NCBI GenBank assembly: GCA_947579605.1
Contig: OX388314.1
Location: 29,294,948-29,358,947 of the forward strand
Origin: Athripsodes cinereus
Lineage: Eukaryota; Arthropoda; Insecta; Trichoptera; Leptoceridae
Direction: 5' to 3'
Length of the DNA: 64,000 nucleotides
Shown here: piece by piece, positions 10,847 through 22,979 of the stretch
Layout: each line of letters opens with the position of its first letter
Position numbering within the stretch: position 1 is the first letter of the stretch
The notes under the pieces: generated by a model
The model's database searches: none
Seen by the model: only the letters and a program-made list of their open reading frames with translations
What the model was told of the DNA's origin: nothing
Translations under genes and position numbers: made by a program

Positions 10847-12705
10847 TCAATACAACAATCAGCACAGTCCCAATACACAACACCACTACACACATACACA
10901 CAGTACATGTATACAACATCTCAGAAGGTTCAGAATAAAAATAATTACAACTATTATATGTTGAAAATATTTGAAAATTTCTTCATCATAAGGCTGAGAT
11001 AAATAAATAAATAATAATTAAAGTTCTATCAATTACTTATTACTACTATGACTACTTAATATGTCAATATAACATAACAATATATTATTATATTGTAAAG
11101 ATTTCATATCTTTTGTATAGTTCAAATTGTTCACGCCGATGACGATCGGTCAGTCGATACTCGGTTATTGTTTCTGTTATTTGAAAGTTAAATAAAACAA
11201 TTTGTTTTTAATTCTTTCGCAAGTTTTATATAAACCAATTTTCAATGAAAAGGGTACACATAAAATGGAAGATGTTTCCTTTTTATGAATATTCCTGAAT
11301 TTTGGTTCAATATTGAAATAAATTCTTGGGGGAAAATTAAAAATAAACATAATTTTATTTAGATTTATCTTTTGTATTTAGCATTGTTGCATCATTTACC
11401 ATCCGGACCCATTTGTTGAATTCAGTTTCTTCCAAACATTTCCTTGCTGCGTTACTTCAGTATTTATTTTTATTATTATTATAATTGTATTGTATTTACG
11501 TAAATATATATATTTTTTTTATTTTGACTAGTCTCGTGTTGTTTATTATCTCGTGTAATTTAATTTATATTATTTTTCATTAAATATTTCTCCCCAACCA
11601 GCCATTCAAATTAAATTATTAATGTTTAGCATTAACATCAGACATACTTTAGAATATAGAAATCTCTAGACTTTTATCTTATGATTACATTTGTTTTCAT
11701 TTAACTTTTGTTCAGTTTTCTTCTCTAGGTGTTCAGTAATTCGATGGTAATTTTACAGACTTCCAAATAGGCCTTATTAGCTTTAAATCTAAATGTTAAT
11801 TGTATCTGCATTTAAAACTAAGTTTTCAATCTTATTGTTGGGTGTTTTTTCTTTGTTTGGGTCAAAACTACGAACCCAAATCATTATATTTATTGTTTTG
11901 TGTTTCTTGAGTTTTTTTTTAAATGGCAATTCAAGTAATTGTGGTGGAATTTTTTTAATTCATGTGATGATGTATCATTAATTTTCTGTTTAACAAGAGA
12001 TTTGTGTCTGTTTCTTTCTAAAGTATTCTGATGTAATGATGCTTAGGACTTCATTTGCTTTCTGGCAGATGTAAGTTTGTAAATACTGCGAATTCTGTAC
12101 AATGAATACAAATTCTGTACGATGAATACACATTCCGTGAGAAGATACACATTTTTTTTCTACATAAAAACATTAAATAGTAGTTTATAATAATTAAAAT
12201 AAACATTTTCATTCCAATAAATATAAATTCATGAACAATAAAATTTTTCATACACTATTTTGTTTTCTTCACAAGACCCTATTTCATTATATTTTTTTAA
12301 TAATAATAAGTATATATTTTTTTTCATTTAATTTACATTATTTTGAATGTGACAAAACCTTTGTGCTAATTATTTGAGTTCACATTAATGGTACCTTTGT
12401 TTGTCTGATGCCTATTGTAATTATATACAAAGAAAGAGTAGAACATATTTTTTTTGTGACCAAAGGGAAGGAAAGAGATAAAAATGTTTGTTCGTTTGGA
12501 GTCATGCTTTGGATTTACTTCTAGTTATTTGGCATCATGGCTTTTGATTTTTCATAAAAATTACAATATGAGAACTATTTTGGGTTACTGAAAATCCATG
12601 AAGTGTTCATTGTAAAATCTGCTACATTTATTGTGTGTAATTTTTTTATATTGTAAGTGTTTTTGAGGTGGACACCACAAGGGTACCTATATAATAATAT
12701 ATTTT
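10847..12705. other. Intergenic, 3' UTR of the MCRIP-like gene then AT-rich DNA
   Basis: The first several hundred bases are probably the 3' UTR, with a CA-rich stretch and AATAAA signals at about 10933 and 11190. The rest is AT-rich DNA with no exon or repeat that I can support. Confidence 0.4.
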
Positions 12706-12770
12706 TTTTTTAAAAAGATATATCTGGGTTTTGTTATAAAACCAAACAAAAACCAAACCCAAATATATAT
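12705..12770 (-). repeat. SINE-B tail fragment
   Basis: It shares the palindromic tail ATATCTGGGTTTTGTTATAA with the SINE-B copies at 14050 and 38276. Confidence 0.5.
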
Positions 12771-13099
12771 TTGTATTCAAACAAAACTATTACATAATCA
12801 TTTATGTCAAGTAATAAGTTTCTTTGTAGGTATATTATATAGATGATAGTAATTGGATCCCTGGTAAGACCAACTTTGATTGCATCAACTTTAGATGGGA
12901 ACCAGTTTTCATTCCCCTTACATCATGGATTTAAACCATTTCCAGCATTTTGTGTGTATTTATCTGTTATTTCCTCACACAGATGGCAGTAGACTTCGGA
13001 AATTGTAAATGAACCATATTTTATCCAGGATCCTTATTTCATTTATCAACGGTACATAAAAATTATAAATATAGATTAGTACGAATAAAAACATATTTA

Positions 13100-13355
13100 T
13101 CCCGTGGAGCACCCGGTAAAGAATTGGTCTCCCACTCTTCTGCGTAAGTTTTCGAGTGTCCTGTAAAAGGCAGGTGTTCGAAAAAATTTAGACATTATAC
13201 ATCTTAAATTCAGCGATGAGGTTTGCCACCCATCCTGAATGTCTTGATTTTATATTGGCACTGAGAGGACAGCTTGCATGTTTCTTACATGCAGCTGGTC
13301 TGCTGGCTACCCCACTTGTGGGATATGCCGCGATGGTATATTAGTAATAGTAGTA
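13100..13355 (+). mobile_element. SINE-A copy, full length
   Basis: This is the best plus-strand copy of the family. It begins TCCCGTGGAGCACCCGGTAA, continues through a tRNA-like head with box-B-like TTTTCGAGTGTCC at about 13150, and then the body (GGTTTGCCACCCATCCTGAA, TGTTTCTTACATGCAGC). It ends CTACCCCACTTGTGGGATAT and a (TAG)n-like tail. RNA polymerase III transcription is inferred from the head. It encodes no protein of its own. Confidence 0.9.
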
Positions 13356-14049
13356 AAAAATGAACATTAGTTTACAATATAGAAAAGAAAACCTTATCAA
13401 ATAAGAACAGCAAAATTGGTGTAAGCTAGTAGATACATAATATACAAAATCTAAGCATTCAACGTAGAGGAACTATAAATGAATAGTCACACAGTAGTAT
13501 AAATGTGTGCGTATACTTGTGTAATATCAATGTATGCGTAAATATCCGATTAGCCGAGGATATACAGATCCATGATGACTGGGGTCTCATGGGGTTTAAT
13601 CATTAATTACTTTTCCTCTATTCCCATTTCTATAATCTCTTCTTGATTGGAGATGATTAATTTCTATTGTATTTGAGTTTTTATATTATTTTATTAGAAT
13701 TCATTACATACGGCTAAATGTGTGTTATATTATATAATACTTAACAATGTTTGCAAGCTGTACTGATTCTCTAAGTGTAATTGATTGACTGTATATTTTT
13801 AATTGTATCATATTTACATGTTTACAAAATAAAATAAATAAACGGGGAAGTTAATCTCAGCTAAGACTGGTTGATGAAAGCGATTTCTGTGATGCCATAT
13901 CGTCCACTATAATAATAATTAACTCTTTATTGCTGTAATAAAAACTTCATACAATAGGCGTACTTATTCCCTGGAGGCAATCTCTTTCAGCAAACCTATA
14001 TATTAGTGTGATATTGTTTTACAATAACGGAGACTTTTTTTCTTTGTTA

Positions 14050-14215
14050 AGATGTATCTGGGTTTTTGTTATAAACATAAATACAATGTAATACACCTTT
14101 CACAGTATGCTGAAAGCTTGTGTCTTGAAAGAGAAGTCTGCTGGCATCACGGATCAAGCAGTGCCCCCTTTGTTCATGTGGCTAAGATGCTACCGACAAA
14201 CTCTTTAATTGATTA
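14050..14215 (-). mobile_element. SINE-B copy
   Basis: On the minus strand it shares TCTTTCAAGACACAAGCTTT, ACTGTGAAA and the CCCAGAT tail with the copy at 38276-38405. Upstream, GTCGGTAGCATCTTAGCCAC resembles a tRNA box A region and GCTTGATCC a box B. The small ORF reading through it is not a gene. Confidence 0.65.
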
Positions 14216-14492
14216 TCTAACTGAATTGATTATGTGTATTTAAGGTCTTCTAAACGCAAGGGGGCAGCTGTCTGTCTCCATACCATGTTCTATACTTTAG
14301 TAAGTACTGCTTTTGTCTCCGTTCATAATAATTTATGTAAAAAAAAAAATGTGTTTCAGTTTCACTCCTTTTTAATTGAGTTAAGTACCATTTTTAAGAT
14401 TTGGATGTTACTTGTTGAGTCCAAAGCAAGCCATTCAACTATTAAAAAGCTGTAAGGCTTATACCATTTGAATTTTTTTACATAAATTGTAA

Positions 14493-14550
14493 TGGAGTTT
14501 TTAAACTCCACTCAGGCAATAAATATGCTTTCATAAGCATATTTATTGCC
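14493..14550. repeat. Two adjacent perfect hairpins
   Basis: The first is a short palindrome at 14493-14510 (TGGAGTTT/AAACTCCA). The second is a 16 bp perfect stem, GGCAATAAATATGCTT at 14515-14530 with its complement at 14535-14550 and a TCAT loop. The stem is too short for a usual microRNA precursor. It is probably a relic of a mobile element. Confidence 0.55.
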
Positions 14551-14559
14551 CACTTCAAA

Positions 14560-16868
14560 GCTTTTAGAACTTTGTAGCTGAAAAGCTCTCGTTGAAAGCA
14601 GCCTGTTATTGTTTTATTTTAGATGTGGATTGGGGGTTGAATGAAAGAGATATTTAAATAATTGCACATTGTTTTATATTTTAATAAAATGTACAAAACG
14701 TCAACTAACATTTCCACCATCTTCAAACAATTATATATTTACATAGCACATATATAACTATATAATAATATCTACTCACTACATTACTCACTGTATACAA
14801 TGTTTATTTATTTAGTTTTGGTTTTCTTACAAAAATACTCTACGTAAGTCCATACTAATAAATAAATAATAATTTTATAAAATACACTTAATTTAATATT
14901 TTATCTACACATTCCAACAACAATCTACTCACATTTCTATAATTATATTTTATTCTGATATTTTTTTTAATATTTGGAATTATGTGAACATGGAGGGAGT
15001 TTAAATTTATTCTACGTACTTGTATTTTCTAAAAAACTCTACTATTTGTATTTTTCCTTCTACTTATATTGTCTAATTGTTTGTCATTTTAAAAATCATT
15101 TCCATCACTGAAAACACAACATTTCCAAATCAGTATGTGTTAGATGAAAATAATGTTTTTTGCCTTAAAACAAAGATATGTTAATTTGAATTTCTAACTC
15201 GAGAAATTCATTTCACATGGAAATTGATATCATATTTATAAAATAAGCATATTGATGTTCTGTTATGCAAAAAACTATTACACAATCATACATGATATTA
15301 TCACGTATCTACTTTGTTTATTTGCAATTGTTTTTTTATTACGGGTATTTTCTGATGTTATATTATAAAACTGTAAATATTTATTGATCAATATGTTTCT
15401 GTCATCTAAGTTCTATCTATAACAGAGATAATAACAATATAATATGTAAAGTAACAACACTTAGGACTATATTGAATGACAATATATTAATGTCTACATT
15501 AAAAATGTTAATATTATTTCTTAACATTGTATGTATTATAAATCTATTGAGACTGTTGTGTTTTACTACGTAAAAGAACTTTGCGTTTCCAATTATCATT
15601 TGAAATGTTGTGAACAAAACAATGAATGCTGCATCACATAATAAGTATTTAACTTAACTTTCTCTTTATGCCTTCCTGATATCTCTTACATATGAGATAG
15701 TGAATTAATGGCTTGTAATAAAAAAACAGGTCGTTTTCTCCTATCCTACAGGTTGATTCTACTATTTTTAATATAAAAAAAAGTTTTTACATAATGTATT
15801 TTAAAAACCTATGTTTTTCTTTGGTAACATTGCTTTATCAAAAAACTGAATCTCTTTATAATTTGTTACATATTATGTATGTATTATTATATCCTAAATC
15901 ACTCGCAAACGAGTGGATGGCCTTGAGAAGAATAGAATAGAATATTATTATATTTTATATACTGAAAAATAATGTCTTGCGATATAGTAACGTAATTTTG
16001 TTCTGGAATCCAGATTTGTAATTTTGGTAAACCATAACGGAGTCTTAAAATTTGAAAGGCCATATCTCAGATTATTAGGATTTGTTAGCTATAATGGAAC
16101 TAGGTGATTGACTTATCAATGAGTGACAGTAGATCATCTCGTAAAACTTTTTATGATGAAAGTTTACAGTACTCAGTAACTTATTTTAATTTTATTAAAT
16201 TACAAAATTTTATTAAAATAAATTAACTTTCATGATGGCCATTAAATGAGTAGGTGCTACCACTACATGTATTTATAAAAGATACCTAATTATTATTTAA
16301 ATAAGTAATAACAGTATGATTATTTTGTAATATTGCTCTAGAAATAATATTACTTAAAACAATGTTCATTACAAAAGCTTAGTTACTTACATAATATCAC
16401 ATGGAAGATATTGGTTACATTACAAACTAATTCAATAAATAAATAATACTTAGTCATAATATTTATGATACCATACAATATAATAATGATAGTATATTAT
16501 TATTTATTATGATATTATTGTGCATTCAGTTTTACATAATCTTGTAAAATCATTTGCATTTAATTTATTTGGTTCCCCTCGCAACTAAATTAATAGTTCA
16601 TACATTTACCCATATCATTCAACAACACACTTTGTCTTTATATTTATCCCTTGACATACATTTTTATCTCAACAGTCAGTCGATCTGTTTCCAATAGGTC
16701 CTCTAGTAAACTCTTAATCTTAATCTAACATTGCAATATTATTGTTAATATCACACATTGTGTACATGGAGTAAAGTCATTATTGGATATAGGAAATTTT
16801 CTTCCATGGTTCTTTTTTTTTTGATTTCTTATAGCACTGGAATATTCTTCATATCTCAATAACAGTCT
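14560..16868. other. Intergenic AT-rich DNA 3' of the kinase gene
   Basis: The part next to 16868 is probably the kinase 3' UTR on the minus strand. Near 15905-15945, GAGTGGATGGCCTTGAGAAG followed by an A-rich (GAATA)n run resembles the 3' end of a retroposon. Nothing else is recognisable. Confidence 0.35.
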
Positions 16869-18133
16869 TTATATCTCATTCTCGACAGGTGCTGGGTTAT
16901 CGTCGCAAGACATAACCCATTCCCAAACCCTCTGCGACACATATTTCTGATCTATAGAACTATCCAAGCCATAGGAATTTATTAATTTGTTCAATTTATT
17001 TTTATTATTTTCCTGAGAGTGTCTACTGCTATCGGGATTCCTCAAATATAATTTCAATGAGTCTTTCCTTTCTTGTACCAATGTGCTTGTGCTAACAATC
17101 TGTGAACATGAACTGGATGTCTGGATTTTACTTTCTACCCAAATGTCTTTTGAATACTTCAGGACTTCAGTACACGGTGCTCTCTTTTCTGGTTTGTGTT
17201 CAAATAGCCGTCTAAACATTCTCAAAGCTCTCGGCGTGAATCTCTTAAATGGAAGTGGTATCTTAGTGGTTCTTCTTCTTTGATAGCGACAGAATGCTGC
17301 GTAGTGTGGATCCTGTATACTGTCAGCCATTTGCCAAGGTGGACATCCTGTCAAGCAAACAAATGTGATGATACCAAGTTGCCAACTGTCACTAGAAGAT
17401 TTACACATGTACCTTTCATTCTTGATGGTTTCATAGATTTCAGGTGGGAGGAAAGGTAGCCAATTACATTTCAACTTAGACACCATATCACCTTCCCTCC
17501 TTGTAGAACCAAAGTCACAAAGCTTCACTTTTGAATAGTCTGCAGCAAACACTAAAACATTCTCCAATTTAAGATCCCTGTGAACCAATTCTTTAGAATG
17601 CATAAAGTCCAAAGCTGAAGCAAGTTGTGTTGCAATCAAGGTACAGGCTGGTGCAGGGAGGCCTCCAAGCCTTACGTGACCAGCTAAGTCTCCAAAAGGT
17701 GCTGGTTCCTGAGCAAAGTACATGCAACCATCGTGACGGAAGGTGACATTGTAACTGTCTAGAATATTGGGATGTGGACTGAGATGATAGGAGTAATGAA
17801 ACTCCCTGCTAAACTCTCTCAGAGGAGTGAGGTCCTCATAGATAGCCTTGAGCACTACTGTTGTATCGGTGCTCTTGTGTTGGGCTAACAGTATACGGGC
17901 ATAGCAACCTTCTGCCAGAACTTTTTTGACTTCATATTCCTCGGGTAGATTGACTTCCTGAAGTTCAGGATCCTGTACCCGATGTAGCTGGCTACATGCA
18001 CTGGCCTTCCTCTCCACCCGACGCTCCTTCTCCCCTCCCACGCCTTCAGGCTCCATTTCTTTTAATATAGGCTCTCCTGCCTCTCCGCTGGAGATAAACC
18101 CATTCAACAAAAGGGTTCTCATGGGAGTATAGC
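16869..18133 (-). CDS. SBK-family serine/threonine kinase (meng-po homologue), coding exon
   Basis: A protein kinase of the SH3-binding kinase (SBK) family; the Drosophila member, meng-po, acts with PKA in CREB-dependent memory. The frame is open upstream to 18167, but TTTGTTTCAG|G places an acceptor at 18134-18135, so the exon starts at 18133 and the likely start is the ATG at 18122, giving 417 residues; a second ATG follows about 22 codons later. Numbered from that start: a degenerate glycine loop AEGCYA (70-75), lysine in VVLK (92), HRDLKLEN (181-188), DFG (203-205), LPPE (225-228) and DSW (245-247). Catalytic residues are intact. HPNIL, FAQE.APFGDL and NVLVF are SBK-like. The C-terminal ~75 residues are Ser/Lys/Asn-rich. 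RKAS and RRRTT are possible PKA sites. The 5' UTR exon lies elsewhere; see 40223-40539. Confidence 0.92.
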
Positions 18134-18677
18134 CTGAAACAAAAGAGAATTCCAAATAAGAAATCATATTGTTGGGTGTTTGCCAATTTTCACAACATAA
18201 TATATTTATTATAATTATTGTTAAGAAATAAAACTGAAATTATTTCAATTTATGGCGATTTATTATTAATTTACGACTTCCACACCCGCTTCCAAAATGA
18301 AATTATATCCCGATGTTGTTTAATGTTTTGATTTACATTTTGCTTTATTTTATTAACGTTATGATTCAAACCGCCATTTTGTCGTAACACCCACAACAGG
18401 TGCATGAGCTAATACCTACACTAAATGGCCGCCGCCGTCTGTGTGTCTGTTGGTTTACCCAACTTTAGAATATTTTATGTTTATTTTTTATGATCCTCAA
18501 CTGTGGTAAATCATATCAACACATAAAAAGTTTAACAAACTCGACACTATTTTTAAATCACCAACAACAAAATCAACATATTTATAAATAAGTACCTATG
18601 TGCATTTGTATATATATAAAATAATGATAATAATATATTATGTAGGTACCTTGATATCGAATGTGAATTTTATGATA

Positions 18678-18928
18678 CTACTACTACTATACCATCACGG
18701 CATATCCCACCAGTGGGGTAGCCAGCAGATCAGCTGCATGTAAGAAACATGCAAACTGTCCTCTTCGTGCCAATATAAAATCAAGACATTCAGGATGGGT
18801 GGCAAACCTCATCGCTGAATTTAAGATGTATAATGTCTAAATTTTTTCGAACACCTGCCTTTTACAGGACACTCGAAAACTTACGCAGAAGAGTGGGAGA
18901 CCAATTCTTTACCGGGTGCTCCACGGGA
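18678..18928 (-). mobile_element. SINE-A copy, full length
   Basis: It runs from the (TAC)n tail and CCATCACGGCATATCCCA at the left to the head TCCCGTGGAGCACCCGG at 18928. The 12-mer AATTTTATGATA occurs at 18666-18677 and 18939-18950. This is a probable target-site duplication, although about ten bases separate the head from the right copy. Confidence 0.88.
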
Positions 18929-19023
18929 TATAATATATAATTTTATGATATTCATTGATAATTGCTTCCATGTTTATTTAGATGTGATGTGCACGTGCAC
19001 TATGCCCGCAGCACTTGATTTTT

Positions 19024-19240
19024 TTATATCTATCTCTATCTATTCCCTCACGCCGTATCCCAAGTGGGGTAGGCAGAGAGAACGGAACGCCAATTAGATC
19101 TGTCCTTACATACTTCTTTCGCTTCCTCTACTGCCATACAATTTCTCATGCACGCACATGTTCAAGCCATGTAGTTCTCGGACACCCGCGCTTCCTCACA
19201 CCCCTCCTTTCAGCCAAGTATATCCTCTTTGTCATTCTTT
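19024..19240 (-). mobile_element. 3' fragment of non-LTR family L (SINE-A partner candidate)
   Basis: The minus strand encodes RMTKRIYLAERRGVRKRG and PRTTWLEHV, part of the C-terminal end of a non-LTR polyprotein. A 3' untranslated end follows, with CTGCCTACCCCACTTGGGAT, ACGGCGTGAGGG and a (TAGA)n tail at about 19024-19050. It is a truncated relic. Confidence 0.75.
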
Positions 19241-19244
19241 TTTT

Positions 19245-22200
19245 ATATGACTTGATTTATCAACAGGGGGAGAATTTTGACTCGCTGTATTTTTTATTTT
19301 TTTTAGGCTAGTAGGTATTGGGGTTGCCAATTGTTAAAAAACATGATTGTCAAAAATATTATCAACTACATTCAAAATATGTCATATTCATAGAAAAATA
19401 ATAAAAAATGTTTTCAGAATGGTATCCCTTTTTTGGTCTGATTGTACTCGACGTATGGTAGCGCGTTCTCAAAAAAATACCGCCAAAAATAATTTTGACT
19501 GCAAATTTTCCTAGAAGAAAAAAATATATTATCAAAAAAGAAATTGATTGAAATTGGCTAACCGTAATATTTCAATCAGCTCTCTTTCATCTTTCTTTAC
19601 TGATCATTTATCATCAGTCGTAACTAGGTTTGGAGAATTAAATAATCTTCTGTGCCTACTGCCTATAGGTATAATAATATGTTGTGACCTCTTTAACGGT
19701 TCTGACGTAGGAAATTATTTACTCATCTGTTTATTTTATTTACTCTTATGTATTTTTTTTAATTTTGTATCGTTTCCTATATTATAATTTATTATGATTG
19801 ACTAGTATTATTTATTCGGAGCATTACCTACTGACGTTTTGTTTTATGCCTACTCCGCCCGATCCATGTTTATGTAATAGTATTGATGTTATAAATTCAA
19901 AATTATTTACAAAACGCTATGATATGTTCTGGGGGGCTATAAAAGGACACTTTATATGAATCATAATAGGATCATATTAGGAATTGTAAAACGATTTAAC
20001 GGCAACATTTCACCAAATATGAATTGCTCAATGTGGCCATTTTAGGCCCCTTGGTGATAGAATATGGTATTCTCGTAAGTATAGGTACCTGTTTTAATAC
20101 GAGTCTTTCGACTCCTAAAATATCCGAAAAAGAGGTGTAAAAAATGTATTTAAACAACTTTACTAACGACGAAACCATGTCATGATCTGAGCAATATCAA
20201 ACAAGAATCAAAATATTTTTCGACTTTTTAGTAGGATCTAATATGTAAAGTAAATTCGTTGTAAAAAGTGGGCAAAGTGATGAAACAATTATTCTTATTA
20301 ATAAATCGGTATGTATTATAATATATCCAGAAGGTGCACTACTCTGTACCATAGTTCTTGAGACGATAAAGTGAACGCGAACTATATGAACATCCTTATA
20401 TTCTCTGATACTCGGACATGCATACAAACACACCGATAAAATATTATTATAAAAATTAATGATGTTTATTTTTTTTAATAATGATTTTTCGCCACACACG
20501 AGAATGATAGGTTATTTATTTATATTAAATCTTTCACATTTGTCTTCAGCTATTGCGGCTACCTCTACCTAATAGTAGATATAAGTATATTTATTTATAT
20601 TCAGTTTTCCATTTAATCTTCCTATGACGTCAATACTCTATTCATCTCAAAGTTTCAGTAGAGAAAAATAAATACACACTATTACACAAATCTAGATGTG
20701 ATTATTATTATGATATTGGGAACAAACTGATCTTTACAGATCTTTACAGATTTTCAAACAAACTTGTGAAGAATGTATAAAGAAAACATATTGTTTCATC
20801 TCTTGTTACAGAGGATTTGTTACATTAATCTGAAGATTTGTAATAATTTATAATAGTACCTACATTTAAGTATCTGGAGATGGATGTTTTAATTAACTAA
20901 AAAGTGGAGTTTTATTTTGACAGAGATAAAGTGTTTGGGTGGACATTTTCTAAAAAGAAAAAACTTTTAGGTGGAACCTATTTCAGGTTTTATTTAAAAA
21001 CATAAATAAAATGCAAATAATATTCATAAAAAAAAATAGTAGGGACCTAAATATATAGTCGCGATCAAAATAAATTTAGTTCTTCAAACAATGCTTTATG
21101 AAGTTAACTTAGAATATAAATTGTCCATTTCAACTTTATGTTATATCAGCTCATGTATTGTGTAGCATCATCAATAAATAAATAATTATCTACATTGAAA
21201 TTGTGATACTTTGTTGGTGATATGCTTTCTAGATAATGGTGTGATTCTTATTTTTATATTTACCTTAAAATTAGGTACCTATTATGAATATAAACGTTTT
21301 GTTTCAAAGTATAAAACTTTCCTACTTTACAACTTGCCATCACGTAACAGCATTTTCACCCATTGTTTTACAACCTACGACATTGATCAACACAACACTC
21401 GTAATACTTTGTAAAACAAATTTATGATTATGTACGAATCGTATAGTAGTTATATAAACACTTTGCCAGCTATCTAATACTGCAAATGACATGAAAACAA
21501 AACTTAAAACAATGTCAATTAATAATACTCATAAAAAATTTAGGTTCAAAGAATCCATTTATAATAATATTTCATGAAACTTTGTCACTATAACAAATGA
21601 AGCATGTTTTTCTGAAACACGTAACTTTATAGTAGGTAACTTCAAGTTGTCACATAGTTATTGCATTGTATACACGTCACAATATGTACGTAATGAGTTG
21701 TGTTTCTATGTACACAGTGGTTATGTACAAGATGACAAGACACTAACTTGCTGACACTAAACCAATATATTAGGTAATAATATTAATGTTTTCGGTTTTG
21801 AGAAGTCTGGCAATATTATCTCCTCTGTCACAAACATGTAAACGTAGAGGAGAAAGAAATATTTTTCGTTAAAATTTTTTATTTATTTTTTATTTATTCA
21901 TTCTTTACTGTACATTGATGTTTTTGTTTTTGTTTTTGTAAAAGAATTTGTTTATCTGTTTTTCTTTTTTACATAATTTATTATATAGATGAAAAAATCC
22001 TTAAATTAAGAATCTTTACTATTATAAGTCATAAATAATATTGTCTTATTTACCATTTATAGTTTTCTACTGAATTGAGGATAATTTGCAGTAAGCAAAA
22101 CCAGTAAATTTAAGAAAAGATTTTCCTTGTTTTTCCTCTCATTCTTTTTTTCTGTCTATTTCTTTAGGCAAGGCACCCGACATGGAGTGAATTATGAAGT

Positions 22201-22734
22201 TATTCCTCTCAAGCATATGTAGAATTTATAGGTACGTTTGTTACGAATTCTCATAACACGATTTATCAAATATGTAAAAATTTTAAAAATTGCATTATAC
22301 TATGTGAAGATAAGTCATCTTTTGATTCTCGTCACAATAAAAGCATTATGTAAGTCCCAAGCACGAATATAAATGTAATTTTTTCCCGAATTTTAATATA
22401 CCAACGACTCGACATTCTTTCATTATCCGAATAATTACCGAGGTAGAATTTAATTCATACCTAGGTATTTAATAATCATCTTTATAATATAAAACACGGC
22501 TCCTCTGTCGGCCGGTGAAATTAATGAAAGACCTTTATTAAATAAACATCGTGAAATATAATTATTATGAAACTAAATTGAAACGTCACGAATAAACGAG
22601 AAAGTTTAAAAAAATGTAAATATCGTCGTAATCAGCACGTAGGCGGTTGTAATAAAACTGGAGAAGAAACTTCAATTAAACCAGAGATGAATATTTCTGT
22701 TGAGTTATTTGATTTTAAACTTATTTTCATTATA
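19245..22734. other. AT-rich DNA without recognised genes
   Basis: The open frames here are short, with AT-driven composition and no recognisable motif. If the promoter at 40.6 kb drives the kinase gene, the stretch from 18134 to 40222 would be its first intron. Confidence 0.4.
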
Positions 22735-22977
22735 TTAAAGGTTATGGGGTCACATAATGAGAGAAGAAAAATATGCCATCTTAAAGTTAGTCATAGAAGG
22801 GAAGATTGAGGGTCGTAGAGGGGTTGAAAGAAGGCGGCTTTCCTGGCTCCAGAACATTCGTGAGATGAGAGGTGTGGAGGAGCTGTTTCGTGCTGTCCAG
22901 AACAGGAAGGATTTCCCCTAGGTGGTCGTCAGCGTCGAGGGTACACGACAAGATACGTAGAGAAGAAGAAGAAGAAA
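22735..22977 (+). mobile_element. RTE-like retrotransposon 3' fragment (HmRTE type)
   Basis: The frame reads WGHIMREEKYAILKLVIEG, then KIEGRRGVERRRLSWLQN and IREMRGVEELFRAVQNRKDF. This is the usual C-terminal end of RTE-type polyproteins in Lepidoptera. The frame is then closed by stops, and the fragment ends in a GAAGAA-rich run at 22960-22977. Confidence 0.85.
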
Positions 22978-22979
22978 GG

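Noticed and set aside
14052..14243. 63-residue plus-strand frame
   Set aside because: It lies across a minus-strand SINE-B copy and has no support as a gene.
14515..14550. MicroRNA precursor
   Set aside because: The stem has only 16 pairs with a 4-base loop, shorter than usual precursors.
18134..18167. N-terminal extension MISYLEFSFVS of the kinase frame
   Set aside because: It reads through a strong polypyrimidine tract and TTTCAG acceptor, so it is intronic.
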